59,884 bases of DNA from Pseudomonas monteilii NBRC 103158 = DSM 14164. Its GTDB lineage: Bacteria; Pseudomonadota; Gammaproteobacteria; Pseudomonadales; Pseudomonadaceae. Below, piece after piece: positions 35,425-43,769 of this stretch. The stretch's first letter is position 1, and every line of letters begins with the position of its first letter. The notes beneath the pieces are model-generated. The model was not told where the DNA came from. It was given only the letters and a program-made list of their open reading frames with translations, and searched no databases. Made by a program: the position numbers and the translations under genes. The stretch is from NCBI RefSeq assembly GCF_000730605.1, contig NZ_BBIS01000053.1, positions 1 through 59,884 on the forward strand, in the 5' to 3' direction.

Positions 35425-35426
35425 GT

Positions 35427-36503
35427 TCACACCTCGACGGCTTCAGACGCATGCAAAACAGTGTTGGAGGAAGCTGCAGTTACAGTGCCAGCAACGCGGA
35501 AGCTATCGTTATCTTCTGCCGCGTAGACCATGCCGCTGAAGTCACGGCGAGCGGCCCGGAGCATTTTTTCGATGTCTGCCGCGCCCGGCACATTCGGCAC
35601 GATATGGTGCAGGATCAATTGGCTGACACCCGCTGCCTGCGCCACCTTGCCGACTTGCTCGTACGAGGTGTGCGACTCCTCGAGGTGCACGGCAATACCT
35701 TGGCGGGTCGGCCCTTCGGGGAAGGTGGCGAGGATAGCATCCAGGTCGATGACCTCGTGCAGCAGCACGTCGGCGCCCTTGGCCAGGCGGATGCAGTTTT
35801 CCGAATACGTCGTGTCACCGGAAATCACCACCGACCCGTACTGGCTGTCGATACGGAAACCGAAGGCTGGGTAGCACAGGCGGTGATCAACCAGAATGGC
35901 CGAAACCACGACTTTCTCGTCTCGATAAACTTCGAATGGGTCCATCACCGGATGACGGGCCAGCACGGGGTCAGCCTTGGCTGCGGCCGGCACTTCGATG
36001 TCGTGGCCATAAACCCACTGGCTGGGGCTGGAGCGCCCTTCGTCGGCCATGCGGATGGCAACGTCAGAGGCGAATACCCGGTTGATCAATGCATCCACGA
36101 CATCAGCTGTGCCGACCATCGGGTGGTCCCCACCGCAGCAACCGGGCACCACAGGGTGATCGCCGTGGTTATGCAGGGCCGGTACGCGCGGCGGTTTGGC
36201 CGGGCCGTAAACGTGAATCGGCTGGCTGAAGGACTCGCCCGGTATCTGCCAGCCAGTCAGCAAATAAGAGCCCAGGTCGTAAATATGATCAGAATGGTGA
36301 TGGGTGATAAAAATCGCACGCAGTTGATCCCACGTGCAATGAGAGCGGTAGTTACGAATACTGCCCATGCCACAGTCGAATACATAGGAACAGCCATCAA
36401 CAACAACCGCTGTCGAGATACCGGCGCGGCTGGCGGAGACCACTGGCCCACCACCAGTGCCGAGTGTGTGAACAGTCATTCCGGAATGATTTGCCTGGCT
36501 CAT
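35427..36503 (-). CDS. Metallo-beta-lactamase-fold hydrolase, RNase Z-like subgroup
   Basis: 358 residues. TLGTGGGPVVSASRAGISTA near the N-terminus and THHHSDHIYDLG (HxHxDH metal site) are the marks of the RNase Z/arylsulfatase-like MBL branch. Further metal ligands are probably in VVISGDTTYSEN and LHHIVPN. No signal peptide. The start is preceded by AGAAGGTAG. It is too divergent in context to be tRNase Z; a lactone, ester, thioester or cyclic-amide hydrolase of a catabolic intermediate is more likely. Transcribed with the upstream cupin gene and the downstream MFS gene. Confidence 0.8.
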   Translation of the reverse strand: MSQANHSGMTVHTLGTGGGPVVSASRAGISTAVVVDGCSYVFDCGMGSIRNYRSHCTWDQLRAIFITHHHSDHIYDLGSYLLTGWQIPGESFSQPIHVYGPAKPPRVPALHNHGDHPVVPGCCGGDHPMVGTADVVDALINRVFASDVAIRMADEGRSSPSQWVYGHDIEVPAAAKADPVLARHPVMDPFEVYRDEKVVVSAILVDHRLCYPAFGFRIDSQYGSVVISGDTTYSENCIRLAKGADVLLHEVIDLDAILATFPEGPTRQGIAVHLEESHTSYEQVGKVAQAAGVSQLILHHIVPNVPGAADIEKMLRAARRDFSGMVYAAEDNDSFRVAGTVTAASSNTVLHASEAVEV

Positions 36504-36627
36504 CTGACTACCTTCTTATTCTCATTAATTAAAAAAGCGGGTTATTGCCAAATCAATTTAATTCAGGCACTGGGCATATCACTATGCGGTTCTCGCTGGG
36601 TTTATATTCATTTCTGCTTTGTGCAAA

Positions 36628-36650
36628 CAGCCACCCCAGCGGGATGGCTG
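36628..36650. terminator. Stem-loop between cupin and MBL genes
   Basis: CAGCCA-c-CCC / GGG-a-TGGCTG with an AGC loop and one mismatch, 11 bases after the cupin stop codon on the minus strand and 125 bases before the MBL start. No T-run, so it may only lower expression of downstream genes or protect the cupin message. Confidence 0.35.
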
Positions 36651-36660
36651 AGCCACTGGT

Positions 36661-37155
36661 TCATTCGAAATTCGGCGAAGTACCGGGTTTGGCAAACAGG
36701 ATGTTGCGCAGCCCAGACAGCCTGACCACTTCTTCGGGGCTGGCCTGGTTGTGCAGCTCATCGAACAGGCTGGACAGGTCGTTGCCCGGGCTTACCCAGA
36801 ACAGCCCGCGGGCGGGCTTGTCCGCATCGATGCGGTACCCATGGCTCGAGCCGCGTGGCCAGCAGACATGATCACCCGGCTTGGCGGTAACCCACTCGCC
36901 ATCCATGTACAACGAATACTCGCCTTCCAGGACGAACACATGCTCATCCTGGATAGGGTGCGTATGCGGCGGTATGAAGCTGCCGGGCGGGTCATAGGTC
37001 AACCAGGCAAAACTGCTTTGATCATCCCCGCCAAGAATCGGCCAATACGAAGTACCCAGCACGTTCCAGACTTTGCGGCCGATCATGGATTTTATGTCGT
37101 CAACACCGAAAGGCAGTGGCACGTTTTGCGCGGAGTGCAGTTTCCCGGACGCCAT
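36661..37155 (-). CDS. Single-domain cupin protein, possible dioxygenase
   Basis: 164 residues; the ATG at 37155 follows AGAGGTGA. One cupin barrel with metal ligands visible: HTH in FIPPHTHPIQDEHVFVLEGE (His, His, Glu) and a later His in WPRGSSHGYRID. The protein starts MASGKLHSAQNVPLPFGVDD. Cupins of this shape include flavonol (quercetin) 2,4-dioxygenase-like enzymes, hydroxyanthranilate-type oxygenases and simple sensors; function cannot be read from the motif alone. It is the first gene of a leftward cupin-MBL-MFS set facing antABC, which suggests a catabolic oxygenation or ring-opening step yielding an anthranilate derivative (inference). Confidence 0.8.
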   Translation of the reverse strand: MASGKLHSAQNVPLPFGVDDIKSMIGRKVWNVLGTSYWPILGGDDQSSFAWLTYDPPGSFIPPHTHPIQDEHVFVLEGEYSLYMDGEWVTAKPGDHVCWPRGSSHGYRIDADKPARGLFWVSPGNDLSSLFDELHNQASPEEVVRLSGLRNILFAKPGTSPNFE

Positions 37156-37400
37156 ATAGTTCACCTCTTTAAAATATAATTGGTCGGATGCTTTACCCAG
37201 CCTGACCTTAGCCAACCGCCCAATGTGTGGGCTATGCAGATATTCGAGCAACGCTGTGCTTTTTTAGTAAGGCCGTTGCCAAGAAGTGCATAGCATTCAG
37301 CAAGAACTGCCCTAGCCAGACAAACAAAACCATTCAGAATGCCAACGCAGGCGGTCAATCGACCGTACAACACCGGCGTTTAAATAGAAGGTTTGTTGCC

Positions 37401-37781
37401 ATGCAGCATCCACCCGCTGAAAAATCGTTTAAATCCAGATTCCGTCAGGTCGTTGCACTGGCCGATGGATGCGAGCCCGACCCACGCTTCACGCTCGCCA
37501 ATGAACGCACCTTTCTGGCCTGGATCCGCACGGCCCTTGCCCTGCTGGCCAGCGGCATCGCACTGGATGCACTGCCGCTGGAGCTGTTGGCCGGCCGCCC
37601 ACAAACGCTGCTGTCCCATGCCCTGACTGGCATGGCGTTGCTGGTGAGCGTCAATGCGACCCTACGCTGGCACAACGTCGAGCGTGCCCTGCGTCATCGG
37701 CAAGCGCTTCCGTACCCGATCCTGGCACCGCTGCTGGGCTTGTTCGGGTTGATCGTTTCCACCCTGCTGTTGCTGCCTTGA
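37401..37781 (+). CDS. DUF202 (YidH-type) small membrane protein
   Basis: 126 residues. The DUF202 signature FTLANERTFLAWIRTALALL is followed by three predicted membrane segments. Function of the family is unknown. The ATG at 37401 follows GAAGGTTTGTTGCC. The next gene, another DUF202 protein, starts 11 bases after its stop, as in the yidH-yidG pair of enterobacteria. Confidence 0.85.
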   Translation: MQHPPAEKSFKSRFRQVVALADGCEPDPRFTLANERTFLAWIRTALALLASGIALDALPLELLAGRPQTLLSHALTGMALLVSVNATLRWHNVERALRHRQALPYPILAPLLGLFGLIVSTLLLLP

Positions 37782-37792
37782 GGGCACCCAAC

Positions 37793-38101
37793 ATGCCCCT
37801 GCATGACGACCAAGGCCTGCAGCCCGAGCGCACGGCATTGACCTGGGAGCGCACGGTGCTGTCTACCTTGGTATTGGGATGCATCGTTTTTCGTCATCCC
37901 CTGGCCCATTACGTTGCCATGACCACACTCATGCTCATGGCAGTGGCTATCGGCACCGTCTATTCGCTGTTGATTGGCGGCGGCTATCGCAGGTCAGCGC
38001 GGCACATCCGCGAAGAAAGCTCGGCCCCCCGACCGGGCGCTGTGGTGGCATTGGGGTTTGGCGTTGCGCTGCTGAGCATTGCAACATGGTGGAGCACCTG
38101 A
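37793..38101 (+). CDS. DUF202 (YidG-type) small membrane protein
   Basis: 102 residues. DDQGLQPERTALTWERTVLS is the variant signature of the second DUF202 protein; three hydrophobic segments follow. An alternative TTG start at 37778 would overlap the preceding stop. Paired with the gene at 37401 and probably forms a complex with it. No catabolic role is evident. Confidence 0.82.
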   Translation: MPLHDDQGLQPERTALTWERTVLSTLVLGCIVFRHPLAHYVAMTTLMLMAVAIGTVYSLLIGGGYRRSARHIREESSAPRPGAVVALGFGVALLSIATWWST

Positions 38102-38196
38102 TCTCCGAGGAAACACGCACGCCCCTATGCAACGAGCTCTGCCAGGGAACCGCGTTTATAGGCTGGAAGACCGCCTTCGACTTTCGCGTAGTGCGG

Positions 38197-38495
38197 CTAA
38201 ATCAGAGCAATCAAATCCTTCCATGGAATCACTTGATCCTTCTCGATAAGAAACAACTCATTGCGGGTCTGCTCACACATACCGGCGGACTCAGCATCGG
38301 CGAAGGTCATCTGCTTCATCGGGATAATCGGGTAGTTGGATCTGGGCAGGGCTTTGGCCAGGAAGTGGGTGCTTCTCATCCAGTATTTGGGAGTTCCAAA
38401 AAGATGCTCGACAGTCTGTAGCCGCAGCTTCATCTTTTCTGCGTCAAGTTCCAAGTGGATCTGTACCGCTTCGCTTGATGTTCCGAGCGCTCCGG
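38197..38495 (-). pseudogene. Fused remnants of IS1182-like and IS5-like transposases
   Basis: One reading frame joins a C-terminal IS1182-type piece (EKMKLRLQTVEHLFGTPKYW..STHFLAKALPR) to an N-terminal IS5-type piece (MKQMTFADAESAGMCEQTRN..DQVIPWKDLIALI), which ends at a stop. Neither contains a full catalytic domain. The rest of 38102-38522 holds no gene that I can see. Confidence 0.65.
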
Positions 38496-38522
38496 TGACT
38501 AGGTGTCAGCTGGAGGATAGCG

Positions 38523-39755
38523 CTAATGGCGGGCTGCCACGAGTCGGCGTCGACCTGAGGTATATCCGAAATACAGCATCGCTACGCCTACCCCGCTAAG
38601 AAATATCTCAACGTGCGCATAGCCAATGACCGGCGTATAAAGCACCCCGACTAGCAACGGCCCGAGTGCGCCCAGGCCATAGCCGACGCCTTGCACCATG
38701 CTCGAAAGTTCTGCCGCAACCTGTGCGTTTGCCGAGCGCAGCACAATCATGGTGATGGCAATGGAAGTCAAGGCACCTTGCCCGATGCCTTGTACCCCGC
38801 CCCACAGCCATACCGTGTCGAGCGGCGCGGACAGGCAGCCGAGAAAACCGACCGTGGTGAGCACCACCACAACCACATTGAACCAGGATTGACTCGGCAA
38901 GCGTGTGGCTATCAGCGGCCCGAACAGACAAGCGACCATTTGTAGCAGGATTGAACTGGAGACGATGACGCTGGACTCCAGCGGTGTCATCCCCCGCCCA
39001 TTCAGAAACGGGGCGAGCCATCCAAACACGGTAAACGAATACATCGATTGCAGCACCATGAACAGCGTGAGTTGCCAGGCTAGCGCGCAGCGCCACACCC
39101 CTCGTACGCGCGGCGCAGCCTTGGGTGCCAGCGCACTGCCCTTGGGCAGTTGGAAAAGCCAGCAGGCACAGGCTGCCGCTGCCGGCACTGACCACAGCGC
39201 CAACGCCGTCGTCCAGCCACCGCCCAAGGTGCTTTGCAGCGCCAGGGTGGACCCTGCGGCAGTCGCCGCCCCGCTCAACAGCGCCATGGAGTAGAGGCCG
39301 GCCATCAGCCCGGTGATCTTGGCGAAGTCGCGTTTGATAAGCCCAGGGAGCAATACGTTGATGATGGCGATGGCGCTGCCAATGACGATCGAACCGACCA
39401 CCAGGCCGCTGACGTTCCCGGCGCCACGTATCAATAGCCCTACGGACAATGCCACCATCAATACCAATATCGTGCGCTCTGTGCCTATTTTGCGGGCAAG
39501 CCAGGGCGCCACGGGCGCGAACAACCCCAGGCAAAGTACAGGCAGCGTGGTAATTGCACTGGCGACGGCAGGCGTCAGGCCTAGGTCGCTGGATATATCG
39601 GCAAGCACAGCGCCGAGGCTTGGGTATGCAGTGCGAAGGTTGAAGGCTACGAAAATGATGCTGCAGGCGAAATAAAAAAGCCGCGAACCCTTGGCAATTT
39701 TGCCAGGTTGCGGCAGCCCCCGTTCATTGCGAGCGTGCGCTGTAGTGTACTCCAC
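38523..39755 (-). CDS. MFS transporter of the CynX/NimT family
   Basis: 410 residues with twelve membrane segments. CynX-type features: FNLRTAYPSLGAVLADISSD in segment 1 and a short polar link before segment 7. The GTG start at 39755 follows AAGGAGG by six bases; an ATG five bases upstream is out of frame. It lies downstream of creatinase on the same strand but behind a terminator. Cyanate and 2-nitroimidazole are known cargoes of the family; in this neighbourhood creatinine, creatine or urea-related compounds are possible (inference). Confidence 0.8.
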   Translation of the reverse strand: MEYTTAHARNERGLPQPGKIAKGSRLFYFACSIIFVAFNLRTAYPSLGAVLADISSDLGLTPAVASAITTLPVLCLGLFAPVAPWLARKIGTERTILVLMVALSVGLLIRGAGNVSGLVVGSIVIGSAIAIINVLLPGLIKRDFAKITGLMAGLYSMALLSGAATAAGSTLALQSTLGGGWTTALALWSVPAAAACACWLFQLPKGSALAPKAAPRVRGVWRCALAWQLTLFMVLQSMYSFTVFGWLAPFLNGRGMTPLESSVIVSSSILLQMVACLFGPLIATRLPSQSWFNVVVVVLTTVGFLGCLSAPLDTVWLWGGVQGIGQGALTSIAITMIVLRSANAQVAAELSSMVQGVGYGLGALGPLLVGVLYTPVIGYAHVEIFLSGVGVAMLYFGYTSGRRRLVAARH

Positions 39756-39798
39756 ACATGTCCTCCTTGAACCTTGGGCATGGACAACGACATACTGA

Positions 39799-39828
39799 TA
39801 AAAAATGCCGCACAGTTTCCTGTGCGGC
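39799..39828 (-). terminator. Rho-independent terminator after creatinase
   Basis: On the minus strand, stem GCCGCACAG / CTGTGCGGC with a GAAA loop is followed by ATTTTTT. It begins 9 bases after the creatinase stop codon. Confidence 0.85.
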
Positions 39829-39836
39829 TTGCTCGG

Positions 39837-41048
39837 TTACTTCTTGATGATGTTGTGTTCTGGGCCGTATGGGAACTTGGTGATGTTTTCAGCGCCGTTT
39901 TCGTTAACGATCAGAATATCATGCTCGCGGTAACCACCCGCACCCGGCAGCCCTTCGGGCAGCATGATCATCGGCTCGATGGACACGACCATGCCAGGTT
40001 CCAGCACGGTGTCGATGTCTTCGCGCAGCTCAAGACCAGCTTCACGGCCGTAATAATGGCTCAGGGTGCCGAACGAATGGCCATAACCGAAGGTGCGGTA
40101 TTGCAGCAAGTCGTGCTCGAGGAAAATCTCGTTCAACTGATGGGCAATATCGCTGCAACGCATGCCTGGCTTGATCAGCTTCAGGCCGGCCTCGTGGACC
40201 TTGACGTTGACCTCCCACAGGCGCAGGTGCTCATCGGAGCAATGGTCGAGGAACAACGTGCGCTCCAGCGCGGTGTAGTAACCGGCGATCATCGGGAAGC
40301 AGTTGAGGCTCAGAATGTCGCCCTTATTGACCTTGCGAGAGGTTACCGGGTTATGCGCGCCATCGGTGTTGATACCAGACTGGAACCAGGTCCAGGTGTC
40401 CATCAGTTCGGAATCGGGGAAAGTACGGGCAATTTCACGGACCATGGCCTGGGTGGCATGCAGCGCAACTTCGTACTCAGGCACCTGGTCACGCAGAGCC
40501 TCAACCACCGCAGCACCACCGATATCGGCAACGCGGGCACCGTGACGAATGATGGCGTGTTCTTCAGCCGACTTGATCATGCGCATGCGCATGCATGGCG
40601 CGGCGACGTCCACCAGCTCGGCCTGGGGATAACGGCTGGCCAATTTGTCGCGGTTGACCAGGTTCAAGTGGTCGAACTCGATCCCGATACGTCCGGCCTT
40701 GGGCAAGGCTTGTTGAATCGCGACAAAGTAGTTATCGCGCTGCCAGTCAGTGTAGATGATGTTTTCGGTGCCCACGGTACGCCGCCATGGCTGGCCACCG
40801 TCGATGTTAGCGCTGATCGACACCACGGCGTCCTGAGTCACCACCAGGGCATAAGGACGGCCAAACGAGCAATACAGGAAATCGCTGTAGTAGTTGATGT
40901 TGTGATAAGACGTGAAGACGGCGGCGTCGATATTGCTCTGGGCCAGATAGCTGCGCAACTTGGATTGACGGTTGGCGTATTCCTGGTGCGAGAACGTCGG
41001 CTTAACTTTTTCGCCGTTTTGAATCTGTATTGTTTTCGGCATTTGCAT
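39837..41048 (-). CDS. Creatinase (creatine amidinohydrolase)
   Basis: 403 residues, the same length as the known P. putida enzyme. It hydrolyses creatine to sarcosine and urea. Pita-bread fold: N-domain to ~160, then the catalytic domain. By eye it is close to the remembered enzyme, with NINYYSDFLYCSFGRPYAL, ANIDGGQPWRRTVGTEN, and catalytic His at exactly residue 232 (TDGAHNPVT). FGYGHSFGTLSHYYGREAGL and MVVSIEPMIMLPEGLPGAGG follow. The start (MQMPKTIQIQNG) follows AAGGAG and agrees with the residue numbering, so a longer upstream frame is rejected. It works with the creatininase at 46152. Sarcosine oxidase or dehydrogenase is not in the window. Confidence 0.95.
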   Translation of the reverse strand: MQMPKTIQIQNGEKVKPTFSHQEYANRQSKLRSYLAQSNIDAAVFTSYHNINYYSDFLYCSFGRPYALVVTQDAVVSISANIDGGQPWRRTVGTENIIYTDWQRDNYFVAIQQALPKAGRIGIEFDHLNLVNRDKLASRYPQAELVDVAAPCMRMRMIKSAEEHAIIRHGARVADIGGAAVVEALRDQVPEYEVALHATQAMVREIARTFPDSELMDTWTWFQSGINTDGAHNPVTSRKVNKGDILSLNCFPMIAGYYTALERTLFLDHCSDEHLRLWEVNVKVHEAGLKLIKPGMRCSDIAHQLNEIFLEHDLLQYRTFGYGHSFGTLSHYYGREAGLELREDIDTVLEPGMVVSIEPMIMLPEGLPGAGGYREHDILIVNENGAENITKFPYGPEHNIIKK

Positions 41049-41363
41049 GTCTTCACTCCTTGGTAGGTGATCAGTAGAGAGGCCCTGTTTTGGGTGCCAC
41101 TGGAGATCATTCGAACAGATAAAAGGCGGCCTTTTTTGCGCGAATCCGACCCCTAGATGATCAGATCCGCCTTGCTGTAAACGCCGCTGTGGAAAGGACA
41201 ATATTGCCCGCCACTGCCGTACAGGCCTCGCTGCGGCAAGAACAGGCAGAGGTATAGATGAGGGGGAATGAAGGAGAGGAAACGCGCGATGTCGCGCCCA
41301 TTGCAGGCGCGGATCAATATAATTATCGAGGCAGGTTCAGCTCTGGTAGCGGGTGAACACGCG
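41049..41363. other. Gene-free stretch upstream of creatinase
   Basis: About 315 bases that presumably hold the creatinase promoter (leftward) and perhaps lost DNA from the 3' part of the GlxA-type gene next to it. I see no tRNA, terminator or convincing coding sequence. Confidence 0.4.
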
Positions 41364-41756
41364 CTACGGGGACAACCGGGCAACGCTGATCAATTCGGCC
41401 AATTCGCCGACATCGAGCGTGCGGCAGGTCGGTTTGGTCAGCAGCGCCAGCGATTCGCGGACACTGTCGTCGGTACACAACTGCAATTCACTGCCAAGGC
41501 ACAGAATCAGCACATCGAGGGGCTTGGCCTGGCTCAGTTGCAAGGTGGCCGCCACGATGCCATTGTTGGCCTTCAGCGGCTGGCCCTCAAGGCTCAGTAT
41601 CTGCCATTCGCAGACCACGCAGCGGGCCACGTCGTTGGCTTGGCGCAAGGGTTCCAGCGCAGCGGCCAAGGCATAGAAATCGAACCCTTCGGCCAGCAGG
41701 AAGCCAATACGCACGGCGCTGGCCAGCTTTTCGCTGGTTTCAGTCAATTGCTGCAT
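41364..41756 (-). CDS. Stand-alone GlxA/DJ-1-type sensor domain (regulator lacking its HTH)
   Basis: 130 residues. The ATG at 41756 follows AAGGAGG. Sequence SAVRIGFLLAEGFDFYALAA, then ALEPLRQANDVARCVVCEWQ and VLILCLGSELQL are those of the N-terminal class-I glutamine-amidotransferase-like domain of GlxA/CdhR-type AraC regulators. A normal regulator is ~330 residues with a C-terminal AraC HTH; this one stops at ISVARLSP. It is either a truncated regulator or a retained ligand-binding stub. It sits between the ABC importer and creatinase on the same strand. The full-length GlxA relative is at 48589. Confidence 0.65.
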   Translation of the reverse strand: MQQLTETSEKLASAVRIGFLLAEGFDFYALAAALEPLRQANDVARCVVCEWQILSLEGQPLKANNGIVAATLQLSQAKPLDVLILCLGSELQLCTDDSVRESLALLTKPTCRTLDVGELAELISVARLSP

Positions 41757-41842
41757 GTACTGCCTCCTTCGGGTCAACTGGGCGTGGGTACGTCTACAAT
41801 TGTCCACGCTGCCGCCCCTGCGCAGATGTCAGATATCGACCT

Positions 41843-42931
41843 CTAATTGCCACGTAAAATCAGCGCCCGCGCATCGTCCCACCCGACATGCACCCTCTGC
41901 CCGCTCTTGAGCCCAAGTAGGTCGTAATCCGCGTACGGCTTCTGCACTTGCAGTTCCAGCCCGTTGGCGGCTTCCAGGTATATGTTGACCATTGACCCAA
42001 TGAATTCCTCCCCCATCACGGTACACGCCAGGCGGCTGGCTGTGGTCGGTTGCGCGGCGAGGTTGATATGTTCGGCACTGATGCACAGGGTGACCTCTTC
42101 CCCTACCGCAACAGATCGGTCTTCGGGCAAGCGTGCCAGAAAGCGACCATACGCCGAGTCCAGTTGCACCAGCCCGGTGTCGTCGAAGCCAAGCACAACG
42201 CCGCCAAGCATGTTCTTGCCGCCGACGAATTCAGCGACAAAACGGTTGTGCGGTTCGAAGAAAATATCCTTGGGCGTGCCAATCTGCTCAACCCGGCCAC
42301 GGCTCATGATCACCACGCGGTCAGCCATGGCGAAGGCTTCGGATTGGCTGTGGGTGACATAGACGAAGGTGATGCCAAGGTCCTTCTGCAACCCAGTCAA
42401 CACCGCCTGCATGCGCACGCTCAAGTGCGCATCGAGGGCACTGAGCGGTTCGTCCAGCAGCAGTATCGGGGGCTCGGTGACCAGTGAACGCGCCAGCGCC
42501 ACCCGCTGCCGTTGCCCGCCAGAAAGCATGCTGATATCACGGTTGGCAAACTCGCCCAGGTCCAGGCGCTCTAACCAGTGCAGGGCTTTTTTGCGCCGTT
42601 CAGCTTTGCCCATGCCGCGCATGCGCAAACCGAACTCAACGTTTTCAAGCACGCTCAGAAAGGGGAACAGCGCCAGGTTCTGCCACACCAGCGGGGTGTC
42701 CCTTTGCCAGGAATACAGGTCGTTGATGCGCTCGCCGTTCAAGCGAACTTCACCGCTGCTGGGCTTGTCGAGCCCGGCAAGCATGCGCAGCGTGGTGGTT
42801 TTACCACAGCCACTGGAGCCCATGATCGCGACGAACTCGCCCTTGTAGATTTCCAGGTTCATCGGTTCGACAGCGACGTAACTGCCGAAGTGTTTGGTCA
42901 CGTTATCGAATACCACTAACGGTTGAGTCAT
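41843..42931 (-). CDS. ABC importer ATPase, spermidine/putrescine (PotA) type
   Basis: 362 residues. Walker A GSSGCGKTT, signature LSGGQRQRVALARSL, Walker B ILLLDEPLSALD, switch His in YVTHSQSEAFAMADRV, then a TOBE domain (~285-362). The ATG at 42931 follows AGGAG. It runs leftward after two permease genes and a Tat-exported binding protein, so the four form one importer. Given creatininase and creatinase on either side, creatinine, creatine or a guanidino compound is the likely cargo, which would be a new assignment for the polyamine-type family (inference). Confidence 0.9.
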   Translation of the reverse strand: MTQPLVVFDNVTKHFGSYVAVEPMNLEIYKGEFVAIMGSSGCGKTTTLRMLAGLDKPSSGEVRLNGERINDLYSWQRDTPLVWQNLALFPFLSVLENVEFGLRMRGMGKAERRKKALHWLERLDLGEFANRDISMLSGGQRQRVALARSLVTEPPILLLDEPLSALDAHLSVRMQAVLTGLQKDLGITFVYVTHSQSEAFAMADRVVIMSRGRVEQIGTPKDIFFEPHNRFVAEFVGGKNMLGGVVLGFDDTGLVQLDSAYGRFLARLPEDRSVAVGEEVTLCISAEHINLAAQPTTASRLACTVMGEEFIGSMVNIYLEAANGLELQVQKPYADYDLLGLKSGQRVHVGWDDARALILRGN

Positions 42932-42959
42932 GGGGAGCTCCTGCGTCGGCATGGGATGT

Positions 42960-43769
42960 TCAGCTTTTTTTGCCGTCAGCCGGTTTCTTCTGCCGGCGCA
43001 TGAGCAAAACCTGGGCAACGATCGTCAGCGTGATCGTGGTGATGAAAACGATCGTGCCTATCGCATTGATGGTCGGGCTGACCTGCCCTTGCAAAGTATT
43101 GAGGATGCGTACCGGGACTGTCTCGTTAAGGCCCGAAACGAACCAGGCCACCGCGAACTCGTCGAACGACACGGCCATGGTCACGAACAGTGCGGCGAAA
43201 ATGCTCGGGGCGGTGAACGGCAGGATCACGTAGCGCATGGCCTGCCATTGGCTGGCGCTCAGGTTCCAGGCGGCGGCCTCCAGTTGCGGGTCCATCTGCG
43301 CCAGGCGCATGCGAATCACCGCCATGGCGAATGGTGAGCACATGACGATGTGGCAGATCATGACGGCATACAGCTCGCCGGACAGGCCGATTCGCGACAA
43401 GAACGCGAGCATCGCCAGGCCCAGAATCACCACCGGAATGGTAGGAGGCAGCAGTGCCAATGCCATGTACACCGACTTGCCAAAAAAGTGATAACGAAAG
43501 TCGGTATAGGCGGCAGTGAAGCCCAGCAGCGTGGAAACCAGCGATACCACCACACCGACGACCAGGCTGTTGTTGAAGGCTTGCCAGACTTGCGGGTCGG
43601 CGGCAATCGCTTCGTACCAGCGCAAACTGAAGCCACCCAGGGGCAAGGATGGGAAGCGGTCGACGTTGAAGGAAAACACGAAGCTGCCAATGATAGGCGT
43701 GAGGATGAACAAGAACACCAGGACGACGAAGCTGCGCAGCATGAAGTTGATGACACGGTGTTCGTTCAT
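42960..43769 (-). CDS. ABC importer permease, PotC type
   Basis: 269 residues, six membrane segments. The EAA-like loop is in RMRLAQMDPQLEAAAWNLSA and the following GWxxxx-type segment (AMRYVILPFTAPSIFAALFV). It overlaps the upstream permease by the four-base ATGA, indicating coupled translation. Confidence 0.9.
   Translation of the reverse strand: MNEHRVINFMLRSFVVLVFLFILTPIIGSFVFSFNVDRFPSLPLGGFSLRWYEAIAADPQVWQAFNNSLVVGVVVSLVSTLLGFTAAYTDFRYHFFGKSVYMALALLPPTIPVVILGLAMLAFLSRIGLSGELYAVMICHIVMCSPFAMAVIRMRLAQMDPQLEAAAWNLSASQWQAMRYVILPFTAPSIFAALFVTMAVSFDEFAVAWFVSGLNETVPVRILNTLQGQVSPTINAIGTIVFITTITLTIVAQVLLMRRQKKPADGKKS

Noticed and set aside
35427..36503. MBL-fold protein as tRNase Z
   Set aside because: It has the fold and HxHxDH site but lies in a catabolic operon, coupled to an MFS carrier, and a housekeeping tRNA enzyme is not expected there.
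39837..41201. Longer creatinase frame starting at 41201
   Set aside because: The start at 41048 has a good RBS and gives the known catalytic His at residue 232; the extension has no family similarity.
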